64,000 bases of DNA, from positions 1 through 64,000 of the forward strand of contig CAWHOW010000019.1 in assembly GCA_963831005.1 (NCBI GenBank), in the 5' to 3' direction. Source of the stretch: CAWHOW01 sp963831005 (GTDB taxonomy: Bacteria > Bacteroidota > Bacteroidia > Bacteroidales > CG2-30-32-10). Under the pieces are notes generated by a model. It worked only from the letters and a program-made list of their open reading frames with translations. It did not search any database and was not told the origin of the DNA. This document shows, piece after piece, positions 1 to 9,003 of this stretch; positions within the stretch are counted from its first letter, which is position 1, and each line of letters begins with the position of its first letter. A program made the translations under genes and the position numbers.

Positions 1-589
1 CAGTGCGCCTCGAAGAAAGAGGACAGTAGTTCTTTGACGAGCTTTCAATGAGATGGTGGACGACCCACCGGAAGCGACTTACAGGAGTAGCTTCCAAACC
101 ACTTTATGGTGCTGTAATCAAAAGTTATGGTGCTGAGCGATAAAGAGCAAGGTTTTGCAGCAAGCAAAATCAGGTAAGGTTAAAGGAGATGAACGAAAGT
201 AAACCTCTGAAGAAGTGTCGAGACAATGTAACCCGTTGACAAAACTGTTGATTTTGTGCTATCGGCAGGAAGAGTATAGCAGACACCTGTTTACCGGCTA
301 TGCGTCAACCGATATTAAGGAGGCATGACCTTTAATCAGGCTCATTGAAGGAACGAGGGAAACCTCCCGATGATGATAGATTGTCAAAATAAGGCTACCG
401 CTTGAGGATTCGCTGGACAATTAAAGAGAAACGGCACAAGTGAAGCAACACAAGGCTAAAATATCGAAGCATCGAGAGGTGACGGACTAAGTAGTAGTAG
501 TGAAGATACTCATGGAAACATGAAAGGAGCGAAGGACTTAGGTCATTTAGTAGAACAAGTTTTAACAATCCCAAAAGGAGAGGATTAGA

Positions 590-1860
590 ATGAGTGAAAC
601 AAAACCAATACCTGTAACAAAACAGATGGTATGGGTAGCATACAAAAAGGTGAAAGCCAACAAAGGCTCAGCAGGAGTTGACGGGGAAAGTCTTAAAATA
701 TGTGAAGAAAGACTATCCGGCAACCTGTATAAAGTCTGAACAGGCTTTCATCGGGTACATATTTTCCGCCCCCAGTAAAGGAAGTAGAGATACCAAAAGA
801 AGACGGGAAAACCCGAAAGCTTGGCATACCTACGGTAGGGGACAGGGTGGCACAGATGGTAGTAAAAGATTATCTTGAACCAAGAATGGAAAGAATCTTC
901 CACGAGAACAGTTATGGTTATCGTCCAAACCGCAGTGCACATGATGCATTGGCAAAGGCGAGACGAAATTGTTGGCTGTACAGTTGGGTGGTAGATATTG
1001 ACATAAAAGGTTTCTTCGATAACATCAGTCATGAAAAGTTACTCCTTGCTTTAGACAAGCATGTGAGTGAAAAGTGGGTTAAGATGTATATTAAACGCTG
1101 GCTTAATGCACCTGTGCAAAAAGAAGGCGGAGAACTGATATACAAAGAAGGAAAAGGGACACCGCAGGGCGGAGTCATAAGTCCTTTGCTTGCCAACTTG
1201 TTTCTGCACTATGCTTTTGACCAATGGCTAACAAAGCGCTTTTGGGGTGCGAAATTCGAGCGTTATGCCGATGATACCATTGTGCATTGCCGCACCAAAG
1301 AGCAAGCGGAAAAACTACTTGAGAAACTTGAAGAACGAATGCAGAGTTGTGGACTGGAATTACACCCTGAAAAGACGAAGATTGTTTACTGCAAAGACCA
1401 CAAACGAACCGAGAATTATAAACATGTGAAGTTTGACTTTCTTGGGTTCACCTTCAAACCACGAACATCAAAGGGGAAGGAGGATGGATATAAGTTTCTG
1501 GGATTTGATTTAGGGATTAGCGTTAAAGCAGGGAAACGTATTTTAACAACGCTGCGACAAAGCCACTTTCATCGGTGGACATCAAACACCATTGAAGGTA
1601 TCGCAGCAGAACTGAACCCCAAATTTCGGGGTTGGTTGAATTATTACGGAAAGTTTCGGAAATCAGCAATGTCATTTATTTTTTATAATTTTCATCGAAG
1701 GCTACTTAAATGGATTATGAACAGGTATAAAGCAATAAGAAACAATATTGGCAAAGCCTACGGTATGCTTATGCGTATTAGAAAAGCAAAACCTACATTG
1801 TTTGAACCCTGGAAACATGGTTTCTTTGTCAAAGGTTTAAAAATGACAAAAGCCGTATGA
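590..1860 (+). pseudogene. ltrA: Group II intron reverse transcriptase/maturase, frameshifted
   Basis: Reverse transcriptase and maturase that helps the intron splice and copies it into DNA. ATG at 590 gives an N-terminal piece (VKANKGSAGVDG, RT0/RT1) that stops at 737-739. The rest lies in another frame, and one base is missing near 738 (GTCTGAACAGG where GTCTGGAACAGG fits the family). Downstream are RT blocks with TPQGGVISPLLANL, the catalytic YADD at 1264-1275, and a maturase (X) domain (RGWLNYYGKF to the end). No HNH endonuclease domain follows. A 337-aa remnant could start at 847 but would lack RT0-RT2. The stop codon lies inside domain V. The frameshift is seen; loss of function is inferred and could be a sequencing error. 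Confidence 0.85.
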
Positions 1861-1922
1861 AGCGAGAGTTTCCCGTACGGTTTTGTGAGAGGCTTGGGCT
1901 GAAATGCCCTTGCCTACTCGAC
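1851..1922 (+). ncRNA. Group II intron domains V and VI
   Basis: AGCCGTATG at 1851 pairs with CGTACGGTTT ending near 1883 and forms the catalytic domain V hairpin, including the AGC triad at its base. Domain VI follows as GAGAGGCTTGGGC paired with GCCCTTGCCTACTC. The unpaired A at 1916 is the expected branch point, 6 nt before the 3' splice site at 1922. Confidence 0.82.
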
Positions 1923-2103
1923 TTTGCTTTTGCCCTAACAGCACAAGTCAGCCCTTCTGCAAAACCAAAAGAGCCAATTTTGCCAACCCTGATTTGAAGA
2001 TTATTTTTTATACAATAATCTGTAATAAGAAAGGAGGTATATATGTAAAAATCAAATAACTTTGTAATACAGAAAAACAAATTTCTAATTAAACTCTTTA
2101 ACC
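1923..2103 (+). other. 3' exon and intergenic leader
   Basis: This is the 181 bases after the intron. The first about 70 nt (TTTGCTTTTGCCCTAACAGC onward) should be the 3' exon, but no gene could be recognised in it. The rest is AT-rich and contains a candidate promoter for the gene at 2104. Confidence 0.4.
2057..2064 (+). promoter_or_regulatory. Bacteroidota -7 element TAACTTTG
   Basis: Matches TAnnTTTG 40 nt before the ATG at 2104. No clear -33 TTTG lies at the usual distance, so the call rests on one motif. Confidence 0.4.
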
Positions 2104-2772
2104 ATGAGAAAAACAACTCTATTCACCGTTTACTGTTTACTGTTCACCGTTTGCAGTATTTATGCACAAATTCCTATAGATTCTTTAAAGGGAATATATA
2201 AAGGAACATATTATTCGCGAATTGATACGTCTGTTACATGGCTAATCATAAGACCTGATTCGGAAAAAATTACTGGAATAGATACTTCAATATGTAGAAC
2301 ATATCTTAATGGTTGTTTTATTTTTGGAGGTGGATACACAACGTTTTTTACTGATTATACATATTGTTATGGAAATCCTAGCCCACAATCAGGGTTTCCT
2401 AAATTTTATGCAACAGATAGCATTCAAATGATTGCTAATAATATTCCATTGCCTCCCCCTTCTACTTATACACGTACTACTCGTTTCTATGGTAAAAAAA
2501 TACCAGGTTCTATATGGGTAGGAATAAAAAGCAATGATGATAATAATAGAATTAATATTTTTCCTAATCCATTTGTGGATAAAATTTATTATGATTTCCC
2601 TCAAGAATCAATATTTGAGATAAGATTATTTTCAATTATGGGTCAAGAAATGCATATTGAGAAAACAAAAGATGCAAAATCGTTAAACCTAGGATTTCTG
2701 GAAAAGGGAATTTACATAATGGAGATAAATACAAATAATTATATCATATATAAAAAACTGATAAAACAATGA
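2104..2772 (+). CDS. Small secreted protein with T9SS sorting domain
   Basis: A 222-aa protein. It has a Sec signal peptide (MRKTTLFTVYCLLFTVCS, cleavage near YAQ), a body of about 120 residues with no recognised fold (several Cys and Tyr), and a C-terminal T9SS type A sorting domain from about residue 150 (INIFPNPF, then SIMGQEM, KGIYIMEI and a final YKKLIKQ). It should be exported by Sec and then T9SS, and either released or anchored at the cell surface. It overlaps the next gene by 4 nt (ATGA), so the two are probably translated together. The role of the body is unknown. Confidence 0.75.
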   Translation: MRKTTLFTVYCLLFTVCSIYAQIPIDSLKGIYKGTYYSRIDTSVTWLIIRPDSEKITGIDTSICRTYLNGCFIFGGGYTTFFTDYTYCYGNPSPQSGFPKFYATDSIQMIANNIPLPPPSTYTRTTRFYGKKIPGSIWVGIKSNDDNNRINIFPNPFVDKIYYDFPQESIFEIRLFSIMGQEMHIEKTKDAKSLNLGFLEKGIYIMEINTNNYIIYKKLIKQ

Positions 2773-3239
2773 AGACAAAATTTCTATTTAAAATAAGCTT
2801 CGCAGTTATATCGTTGTGCATTGCACTTACGATAAAAACTCAGGGGCAGGTATTACCACCTAACGATTCGGCATACTATTTATCATGGTATGACAATTTT
2901 AATACTCCAAATTTAGATACAACTCATTGGCTTAAAACTTTTCCATGGCATCAGAGCTCTAATTATGAAAAGTTTTGCGATACTGTTAGTAATCCAAACC
3001 CTGTTCCTATGGCCGCTATTAAGGCATGGAGAGATGCTAACTGGAATCTTGATACCACTGATTGTAAAATAAATAATGGAAATCTTAACCTAATAACAAG
3101 AAAAGAAAATTATCAAGGATGGGTATGGCGTTGGCCGTTTTGTTCAGCTGATTCATGTAATGGTTATTATTGCGATTGTCCTCCTCCAACCCAGACTCCT
3201 CCTATGTCAACATGTGCTCCTACAAATTGTACCTTATAA
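2769..3239 (+). CDS. Truncated GH16-like secreted protein
   Basis: A 156-aa protein with a signal peptide (cleavage near TQGQV). It is followed by YYLSWYDNFNTPNLDTTHW and INNGNLNLITRKENY, which resemble the N-terminal strands of family 16 glycoside hydrolases (laminarinase-like, concanavalin A fold). The usual family length is about 250-300 residues. The protein stops before the catalytic ExDxxE region, so it cannot be an active hydrolase. The tail is rich in Cys, Pro and Thr (CDCPPPTQTPP), like the loop before the FDYTSG strand in relatives. Translation is coupled to the previous gene by an ATGA overlap, and a hairpin follows. It is best read as a remnant that is still expressible. Confidence 0.55.
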   Translation: MKTKFLFKISFAVISLCIALTIKTQGQVLPPNDSAYYLSWYDNFNTPNLDTTHWLKTFPWHQSSNYEKFCDTVSNPNPVPMAAIKAWRDANWNLDTTDCKINNGNLNLITRKENYQGWVWRWPFCSADSCNGYYCDCPPPTQTPPMSTCAPTNCTL

Positions 3240-3256
3240 TGAAAAAAATGATTAAT

Positions 3257-3290
3257 AGGGCAGGGGGGAGCATACCTCCTGTCTTATTTT
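3257..3290 (+). terminator. Probable rho-independent terminator
   Basis: GGCAGG pairs with CCTGTC around a short loop, followed by TTATTTTTATTT. It sits just after the truncated GH16-like gene and separates it from the S41 peptidase operon. Confidence 0.45.
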
Positions 3291-3350
3291 TATTTATATC
3301 GCAAATTAAATTTTAAGTAATCGTATCCATTTTAAATTCATAGAAAACAC

Positions 3351-4955
3351 GTGAAGCACGGAATTTATAATAGTATAGTCTTTTTAATCATTATTGGGAA
3401 AGGGATTTCAAGTTATAGCCAAAACGCAAGAGATATTAATTTATTTAATGCTTGTAAAGTATGGGGAATGATGAAATATCTGGAACCCGAAGTTTATACT
3501 GACAAACATATATCATGGGATGATACTTTATATAAAATCATTTCAAAGGATGAATTATCCAATATTGATATCGAAGAGCATATCATAAAATATCATCCTA
3601 TAGAAAAAAATATATTCGACAATAACAATAGCAGCGACTCGTTATTCCCTGAGTTAAATTCATGGATTGATAGTTGTAAAATTTTTAATTCTGATGATAA
3701 AAAATATTTTAAAAATATTTTGACATTTAGAAAAATACCTAAGAATCCCTATTTAAAAAAGGAGATATCACCAAATGTAAATGACTTGAATTTTTTTTTT
3801 CACCGTGTAAACTGCTTAATTAACAAAGAAGCTCTATTAGATTTTATGAGGTTATGGAACTTATTGTATTATTACTATACGTTTCAAACACATGCAACTA
3901 AAAGCATGGACTTATTACTAATTGAGTATATTCCTCGATTCGACACCATAACTACAACAAGTTCTCTTGCATTATCGTATAGAGATTTCTTAAGCAATTT
4001 TACAGATTCTCATATTAATGAGGAATTATGTAGAATAGGTTATTACAGTTCTTTTCAATTATGCTATTTAAATAATTCCTTAATATTTAAAAGAAATTAC
4101 CCTTCTAAGGATAACAAAAATTTAAAGAATGGAAGCATACTGCTTAAAATAAACAACATCCCGATTGATTCAATAACCAAGAGAATAGTAACTAATGGGG
4201 GATATGATATTATAAAGAATACCAGAAAAGCAAATTTTATTTATGCTTTATATTTATTAAATAATAATGCAAACTTAGAAATCATTTATAAGGATGATAC
4301 ATTAAATTATGAATGGGAAAAACCTGATATTTCAGGAAACAGAAATTCCGGTACTTACTTTACCCTCAATGATTCAGTGGGGTATTTTTATGCAAATATG
4401 TCAAATTTTAAAGCAGCAGTTAAATCTTTTGAGGATAAAAAGTATATCATTCTTGATTTGAGAAATCAAAGGGAAGGATACAATTGGAATTTACTTTATA
4501 AATATACGAGAAGCAATAAACTTCAATTTTATAAAATGAAGGAGCCCAGTTATAAGTTTCCAAGAACCTTCAAAGTATTAGATAATTATAAATTATGGTA
4601 TCAATTTATCTATTTTGCAAATAAAAGGTTTAAAGGCAAATTTATTATTCTGCAAGATGAGTCTATGGTTAGCAATGTCGAATTCACTCTTTTGGCTCTT
4701 AAAATAAATTCTGAAAGAGTTATCACAATAGGCAGAAACACAGCTGGCGCGCCAATGGATGTCTTCTTTTATTTTTATAACCCAAATTATTTTTTCACAC
4801 AGGGATATATATATTACAACAATCAATCTGTTCAAGATATTGGTATAAAGCCCGATATATATGTTCCTCAAACCGTTCAAGATATCTTTGAGGGTAGAGA
4901 TGAAATATTAGAGAAGGCTATTAATTATTCGAATTCAAAAAAAAGTAAACAATGA
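3351..4955 (+). CDS. S41 family peptidase-like protein
   Basis: A 534-aa protein starting at GTG (MKHGIYNSIVFL). It has a hydrophobic leader with a likely cleavage near SYSQ. An N-terminal helical region (ACKVWGMMKYLEPE, SWDDTLYKII) is typical of Bacteroidota S41 proteins. A PDZ-like part (GSILLKINNIPIDSI) follows, then the tail-protease core: IILDLRNQ, KFIILQDESMVSNVEF with a candidate nucleophile Ser441, TIGRNTAGAP, and IGIKPDIYVPQTVQDI near the end. It acts outside the cytoplasm. It overlaps the LanC-like gene by 4 nt, which ties it to the lanthipeptide-type locus; a leader-removal or export role is only an inference. The catalytic Lys was not assigned. Confidence 0.72.
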   Translation: MKHGIYNSIVFLIIIGKGISSYSQNARDINLFNACKVWGMMKYLEPEVYTDKHISWDDTLYKIISKDELSNIDIEEHIIKYHPIEKNIFDNNNSSDSLFPELNSWIDSCKIFNSDDKKYFKNILTFRKIPKNPYLKKEISPNVNDLNFFFHRVNCLINKEALLDFMRLWNLLYYYYTFQTHATKSMDLLLIEYIPRFDTITTTSSLALSYRDFLSNFTDSHINEELCRIGYYSSFQLCYLNNSLIFKRNYPSKDNKNLKNGSILLKINNIPIDSITKRIVTNGGYDIIKNTRKANFIYALYLLNNNANLEIIYKDDTLNYEWEKPDISGNRNSGTYFTLNDSVGYFYANMSNFKAAVKSFEDKKYIILDLRNQREGYNWNLLYKYTRSNKLQFYKMKEPSYKFPRTFKVLDNYKLWYQFIYFANKRFKGKFIILQDESMVSNVEFTLLALKINSERVITIGRNTAGAPMDVFFYFYNPNYFFTQGYIYYNNQSVQDIGIKPDIYVPQTVQDIFEGRDEILEKAINYSNSKKSKQ

Positions 4956-5758
4956 AGACTATTCAAAATATAATTGACGAGATTCAAACTATTTTAATTA
5001 AAAGTAACGTACAGAAAATTGGTTTACATGATGGAAGCGCAGGTTATCTGCTATTTCATGCATTCTCAAATCAAGAAAATAATCTGGAATATATTGGAGA
5101 AGAAATTAATAAGTGTCAATTATTTTTAAATAATTCATCAAATTTTAAAGATATAGATTCTTATACTTTATGTAAAGGAATATGTGGATATGGATGGGTT
5201 TTAGAATTTTTGGCTGAAAATCAATTTATAGAGTATTCCGATATTGAGTTCTTAGACCATTTGGATACCAAGTTATATAAAATTATTGAGAAAGAAAATA
5301 AAATAGAAAACCTTGATTTTTTACATGGAACTATTGGAATGGGTATATATTTTTTAAAAAGACTCCGAAAGAATTCTTCCATTTTATACTTAAATCAAAT
5401 TTTAAATTCTTTAGATTATTATTCGAAAAGAGATAAAGACGGTTCGATTTATTGGATTTCAATTTTAGATAAAAATGAAAAAGGTATAAATTTTGGACTA
5501 GCTCATGGATTGCCGAGCATTTTATCATTTCTATGTTTATTATATAAAAACAACATTAATTCGAAATTATCATTATCACTAATAAATGGTATAATTACAT
5601 TTATTATGAAATACAAACATGATCCTTCTAAATATGGTTCGTTTTTCCCAACATATATAAGCAATAATAGTGGTGTTAGCAAATCTAGTAGACTGGCTTG
5701 GTGTTATGGTGATCTTGGGTGTTTCAATATTCTTTATGAATTGCTGGGAAAATCATAA
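4952..5758 (+). CDS. LanC-like lanthionine synthetase, C-terminally truncated
   Basis: LanC enzymes are cytoplasmic zinc proteins with an alpha/alpha toroid. They add Cys thiols to dehydrated Ser/Thr to form lanthionine rings. This 268-aa product shows the toroid helices with LHDGSAGYLLF, CKGICGYGW, LHGTIGMGIYF, FGLAHGLPS (about 181-189) and WCYGDLG (250-256). The latter holds the first zinc Cys (C251). The family normally has about 400 residues and a later CHG motif with two more zinc ligands. Here translation stops at 5758, before that motif, and its decayed coding remains follow. It is therefore probably inactive. Start is by ATGA overlap with the S41 gene. Confidence 0.78.
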   Translation: MKTIQNIIDEIQTILIKSNVQKIGLHDGSAGYLLFHAFSNQENNLEYIGEEINKCQLFLNNSSNFKDIDSYTLCKGICGYGWVLEFLAENQFIEYSDIEFLDHLDTKLYKIIEKENKIENLDFLHGTIGMGIYFLKRLRKNSSILYLNQILNSLDYYSKRDKDGSIYWISILDKNEKGINFGLAHGLPSILSFLCLLYKNNINSKLSLSLINGIITFIMKYKHDPSKYGSFFPTYISNNSGVSKSSRLAWCYGDLGCFNILYELLGKS

Positions 5759-6137
5759 ATGAGAAGAATGAAAAGGATGGAATATGGATAATTTGATTAT
5801 AATGCTGTGATACGGATTTTATTAATGGAAATGGATTCATCGATGCAGAATATGCCATGTTACACTGGAATTATTCAAATTTATAATATGATTCACAAAA
5901 ACACAGGGATTTGAAGAGTTTAAGGAAAATAAATTTTTGATTAGAGAAACAATTAAAATGACAAAATTTGAAGATGGATTTGCAAGGTATAAGGCTTAGA
6001 AAGGAGAAAAATATAGTGGATGGATAAATGACTATGGAATACTTGAAGGAATTACGGGGATAGGGTTACTTTAATTGCTTCTATTTCTGATATTGATCCC
6101 AAAAGGGATGAGTGTTTATTATTGTCAATAATTCCTC
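5759..6137 (+). pseudogene. Decayed C-terminal third of the LanC-like gene
   Basis: No open frame spans this stretch, but pieces in different frames read as the missing LanC end. CYTGIIQIYNMIHKN (about 5858-5902) matches the CHGxxG region, with the zinc His apparently lost. EEFKENKFLIRETIKM and FEDGFARYKA follow. GWINDYGILEGITGIG (from about 6018) is the usual LanC terminal segment, and DIDPKRDECLLLS runs up to the next gene. Several frameshifts and stops separate them. Together with 4952-5758 this makes one broken gene. Confidence 0.7.
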
Positions 6138-7562
6138 ATGCTTCAAGAAATAAAAAAACAATACAAGCCTTTCAATAATTTTCTTGTTCGTACACCACTT
6201 CTTCCATTACAAGTATTAGAATCATTTACTGAAGAAAATTTAAAACAGCATTTTCGAAATCCGGTTATTGGCGAAGCTATTTTTCTTGCTTCGCCTGTAT
6301 TACATAGTGAATGTATAAAATGGATCAATAATGAAATTAAAGAAAAGAAGGAAGAAACGCGGATTATTTATTCGTTAATGCGATACTTATTGCGCATGTC
6401 AACACGTTGTACACCTTTTGGACTTTTTGCAGGTTGCACAGTGGGTGAATGGGTTGAAGCTAATGAAGGACAAATTGCTAACAAAGAAATTCTACAAAAC
6501 CCGCAATCAAAGTATAAAAGCCATACCCGTCTTGATATGCATTACTTATGTGCATTATCGCAAAATCTTACAAATAATTCAATTATAAGAGAAAAGCTTA
6601 AATTTTTTCCAAATAGCAGCATTTATAAATATGGCAAACAACTTCGATATGTTGAATATCACTATATCGATAAAAAAAGAGTTCATCATCTTGTTGCTAT
6701 TGATGATTCAGAATATATACAAGCAGTTTTAAAAGCAACAGAAAAGGGTTCCAAGATAAATATACTTGCCGATTTATTGATTGATAATGAAATTGATTTT
6801 GAAGAAGCAAAAGAATTTATCAATGAACTTATTTCAAGTCAGGTTTTGGTAAGCGAGTTAGAACCCGCAATAACAGGACATGAATTTCTGGAGCAATTAT
6901 TAAAATCACTTAATGAAATTGAAGGAATTGAAGAGATAAAAGATGTTTTGTCAAAAACTAAACAGGATATTGAAAACATTGACAGTAGTGAGTTGGGCAT
7001 TGATGTTAAACAATATCTTGCTATTGCCGAAGATTTAAGAAAACTTGAAACAGATTATGAGTTGAGCTTGCTGTTTCAAACGGATATGGTAAAACCTGCA
7101 AAAACATTTACGTTTGATAAATCTTTTACTGATGATATATTAAACGGAATTGCTGTAATGAATAAATTTACTTCAATGCCTGTAAAAACAAATCTCACGG
7201 AATTCAAAGATGCGTTCTATGAACGTTATGAAGATAAAGAAATTTCTTTGGTTGATGCGCTGGATACAGAAACGGGCATTGGTTATATTCAAGGCAGAGC
7301 CGGATTGGGCGATATAGCTCCCTTAGTTGATGAAGTGGGAACTCCACCAGCAAATAATGCTAGTGTTGATATCCATGTGCATATTGATGTGTATAACCTA
7401 ACGGGAAAATTAATACAAGTTTTATACGAAGGAGATGTAAACAAAAACCAAAAGTATTCGGTTGAATTTGATGGAAAGTCACTTCCAACAGGTGTGTATA
7501 TCTATAAGATGACAATGAACAATAGTGTGTATATGGGTAAGATGATCCTTATTAAAGAATAA
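6138..7562 (+). CDS. LanB-like dehydratase N-terminus fused to a T9SS sorting domain
   Basis: A 474-aa chimera. Residues 1 to about 400 match the N-terminal glutamylation domain of class I lanthipeptide dehydratases: NNFLVRTPLLPLQ, EAIFLASPVLH, MSTRCTPFGLFAGC, HTRLDMHYLCALSQ, LRYVEYHY, and TGIGYIQGRAGLGDIAPL (380-397). These enzymes dehydrate Ser/Thr in peptide precursors in the cytoplasm and usually have 700-1000 residues, so the rest is missing. From about residue 410 the protein becomes a T9SS sorting tail (HIDVYNLTGKLIQ, PTGVYIYKM, GKMILIKE) that nearly copies the tail of the gene at 7689. There is no signal peptide, so the tail should never meet T9SS. The fusion probably arose by deletion or recombination. 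Activity is unlikely. Confidence 0.82.
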   Translation: MLQEIKKQYKPFNNFLVRTPLLPLQVLESFTEENLKQHFRNPVIGEAIFLASPVLHSECIKWINNEIKEKKEETRIIYSLMRYLLRMSTRCTPFGLFAGCTVGEWVEANEGQIANKEILQNPQSKYKSHTRLDMHYLCALSQNLTNNSIIREKLKFFPNSSIYKYGKQLRYVEYHYIDKKRVHHLVAIDDSEYIQAVLKATEKGSKINILADLLIDNEIDFEEAKEFINELISSQVLVSELEPAITGHEFLEQLLKSLNEIEGIEEIKDVLSKTKQDIENIDSSELGIDVKQYLAIAEDLRKLETDYELSLLFQTDMVKPAKTFTFDKSFTDDILNGIAVMNKFTSMPVKTNLTEFKDAFYERYEDKEISLVDALDTETGIGYIQGRAGLGDIAPLVDEVGTPPANNASVDIHVHIDVYNLTGKLIQVLYEGDVNKNQKYSVEFDGKSLPTGVYIYKMTMNNSVYMGKMILIKE

Positions 7563-7564
7563 AA
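7366..7564 (+). repeat. T9SS tail copy, direct repeat of 8768-8970
   Basis: About 195 bp of coding DNA encoding the sorting tail. It aligns without gaps to 8768-8970 with mostly silent differences. The left edge of the similarity marks the fusion joint in the LanB-like gene. Confidence 0.8.
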
Positions 7565-7584
7565 CAGATGTAATAAAAAAACGG

Positions 7585-7628
7585 AGGAGTATTACGCAAT
7601 TTGTGTTTAACACTCCCCTGCTTTTTTA
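7585..7628 (+). terminator. Possible terminator
   Basis: GGAGT at 7586-7590 pairs with ACTCC at 7612-7616 across a long loop, followed by a T-run (CTTTTTTATA). The stem is short. Confidence 0.35.
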
Positions 7629-7688
7629 TACTTAAATTTAACAAATACATTAATATTTTAAACCTTTCCGCTTGTAAAACTAATTTTT

Positions 7689-8966
7689 ATGAGAAAACCT
7701 GTATTACTTACCGTTATTTTCACTTTATACTTTCAACTTTCCACTTTCAACTGTAGCGCGCAAACTGCTTACATAGCTAATAACACTGATAACACTGTAT
7801 CTGTTATTAATGTTGTTACCAATACTGTTACTGCAACAATTACAGGTTTTAATTATCCTATGGGTGTAACTGTTAGCTCTGATGGAAGTAAAATATATGT
7901 TGCAAATTATTATGCTAATACAGTAAACGTAGTAAGTACCGCAACCAATAATATTACCGCTACAATTCCGGTTGGTGCTGAACCTTCTGGCATATCTGTC
8001 AGTCCGGATGGAAGCAAGGTATATGTTGCGAATTGGAATGATAGTACGGTAAGTGTAATAAACACTACCACCAACACTGTTACGGATACAATTGCAGTTG
8101 GTACTAGGCCTGAAGGTGTATCCGTAAGCCCCGATGGAAGCAAGGTGTATGTTACGAACTGGGGTTATTATCCAGCGGATAGTACAGTAAGCGTAATCAA
8201 CACCGCTACAAATACTGTTACAGCTACAATTACAGTTGGTATTTGGCCTGCTGGTGTAATTGTTAGCCCCGATGGAAGCAAAGTATATGTTGCGAATTTT
8301 GGTTCTAATACTGTAAGCATAATAAACACCGCAACAGATACTGTTTTGGCTACAATTCCAGTTGGTACTAATCCTGCTGGTGTATCTGTTAGCCCCGACG
8401 GAAGGAATGTTTATGTAACGAATTATGGTAATGGTCATGATAGTACGGTAAGTGTGATAAGCGCAGCTACAAATAATGTTATAGCTACAATTACGGTTGG
8501 TCTTGGACCTGAAGGTGTGTCCATAAGCCCCGATGGAAGTAAGTTATATGTTGCAATTACTAATGCTGCTTCAGTATGTGTAATAAACACCGCCACCAAT
8601 ACAGTTACAGATACAATCGCAGTTGGTCATAGCCCTGATGTATTTGGAAACTTTATTTCAATTTATCCTTCCAGCGTTGGTATTGCACCGCAAAGGATAG
8701 CGAAGGAAGGCATAGAAGTTTATCCTAACCCGTTTACCGATAAAACAACCCTGCAGTTTATATTAGCTGTTGACAACCATGTGCATATTGATGTGTATAA
8801 CCTGACGGGGAAGTTAATCCAAACTTTATACGAAGGAGATGTAAGCAAAAACCAAAAGTATTCAGTTGAATTCGACGGAAAGACTCTTCCTACGGGTGTA
8901 TATATTTACAAGATGACAATGAACAATAATATATATATGGGTAAAATGATTCTAATTAAGGAATAA
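7689..8966 (+). CDS. Secreted YVTN beta-propeller protein with T9SS tail
   Basis: A 425-aa protein with a signal peptide ending near CSAQ. It carries seven or so repeats of about 42 residues with the pattern SPDGSKVYVANxxxxTVSVINTATNTVTATI. This is the YVTN family seven-bladed propeller, common in surface and extracellular proteins of Bacteria and Archaea. A linker (VYPNPFTDKTT) leads to a T9SS type A sorting tail (about 355-425). The fold is probably used for binding; the ligand is unknown. The tail is the likely source, or sister, of the tail fused to the LanB-like gene just upstream. Confidence 0.85.
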   Translation: MRKPVLLTVIFTLYFQLSTFNCSAQTAYIANNTDNTVSVINVVTNTVTATITGFNYPMGVTVSSDGSKIYVANYYANTVNVVSTATNNITATIPVGAEPSGISVSPDGSKVYVANWNDSTVSVINTTTNTVTDTIAVGTRPEGVSVSPDGSKVYVTNWGYYPADSTVSVINTATNTVTATITVGIWPAGVIVSPDGSKVYVANFGSNTVSIINTATDTVLATIPVGTNPAGVSVSPDGRNVYVTNYGNGHDSTVSVISAATNNVIATITVGLGPEGVSISPDGSKLYVAITNAASVCVINTATNTVTDTIAVGHSPDVFGNFISIYPSSVGIAPQRIAKEGIEVYPNPFTDKTTLQFILAVDNHVHIDVYNLTGKLIQTLYEGDVSKNQKYSVEFDGKTLPTGVYIYKMTMNNNIYMGKMILIKE

Positions 8967-9003
8967 AACTGGGTGTAGGAAAGTTAGCTAAAAAAAACAA
9001 ATT

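Larger units (their letters stand above)
3..1922 (+). mobile_element. Group II intron, nearly full length, with ORF
   Basis: The 5' end GTGCGCC matches the group II consensus GUGYG. The 3' end carries a domain V hairpin (from 1851) and a domain VI stem with a bulged A at 1916, ending CTACTCGAC. The 1920-nt length is usual for a bacterial intron with an internal reverse-transcriptase ORF. The region before the ORF (3-589) is GA-rich and structured, as expected for domains I-III. Such elements retrohome using the encoded protein and RNA catalysis. Only 2 nt of 5' exon lie in the window, so the target gene cannot be named. The ribozyme ends look intact, but the encoded protein is frameshifted, so mobility probably depends on a helper copy. 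Confidence 0.88.

Noticed and set aside
2769..3239. Cys-rich tail as a lanthipeptide precursor
   Set aside because: It has a Sec signal peptide and GH16-like strands, no leader of the Bacteroidota type, and it is in a separate transcription unit from LanBC.
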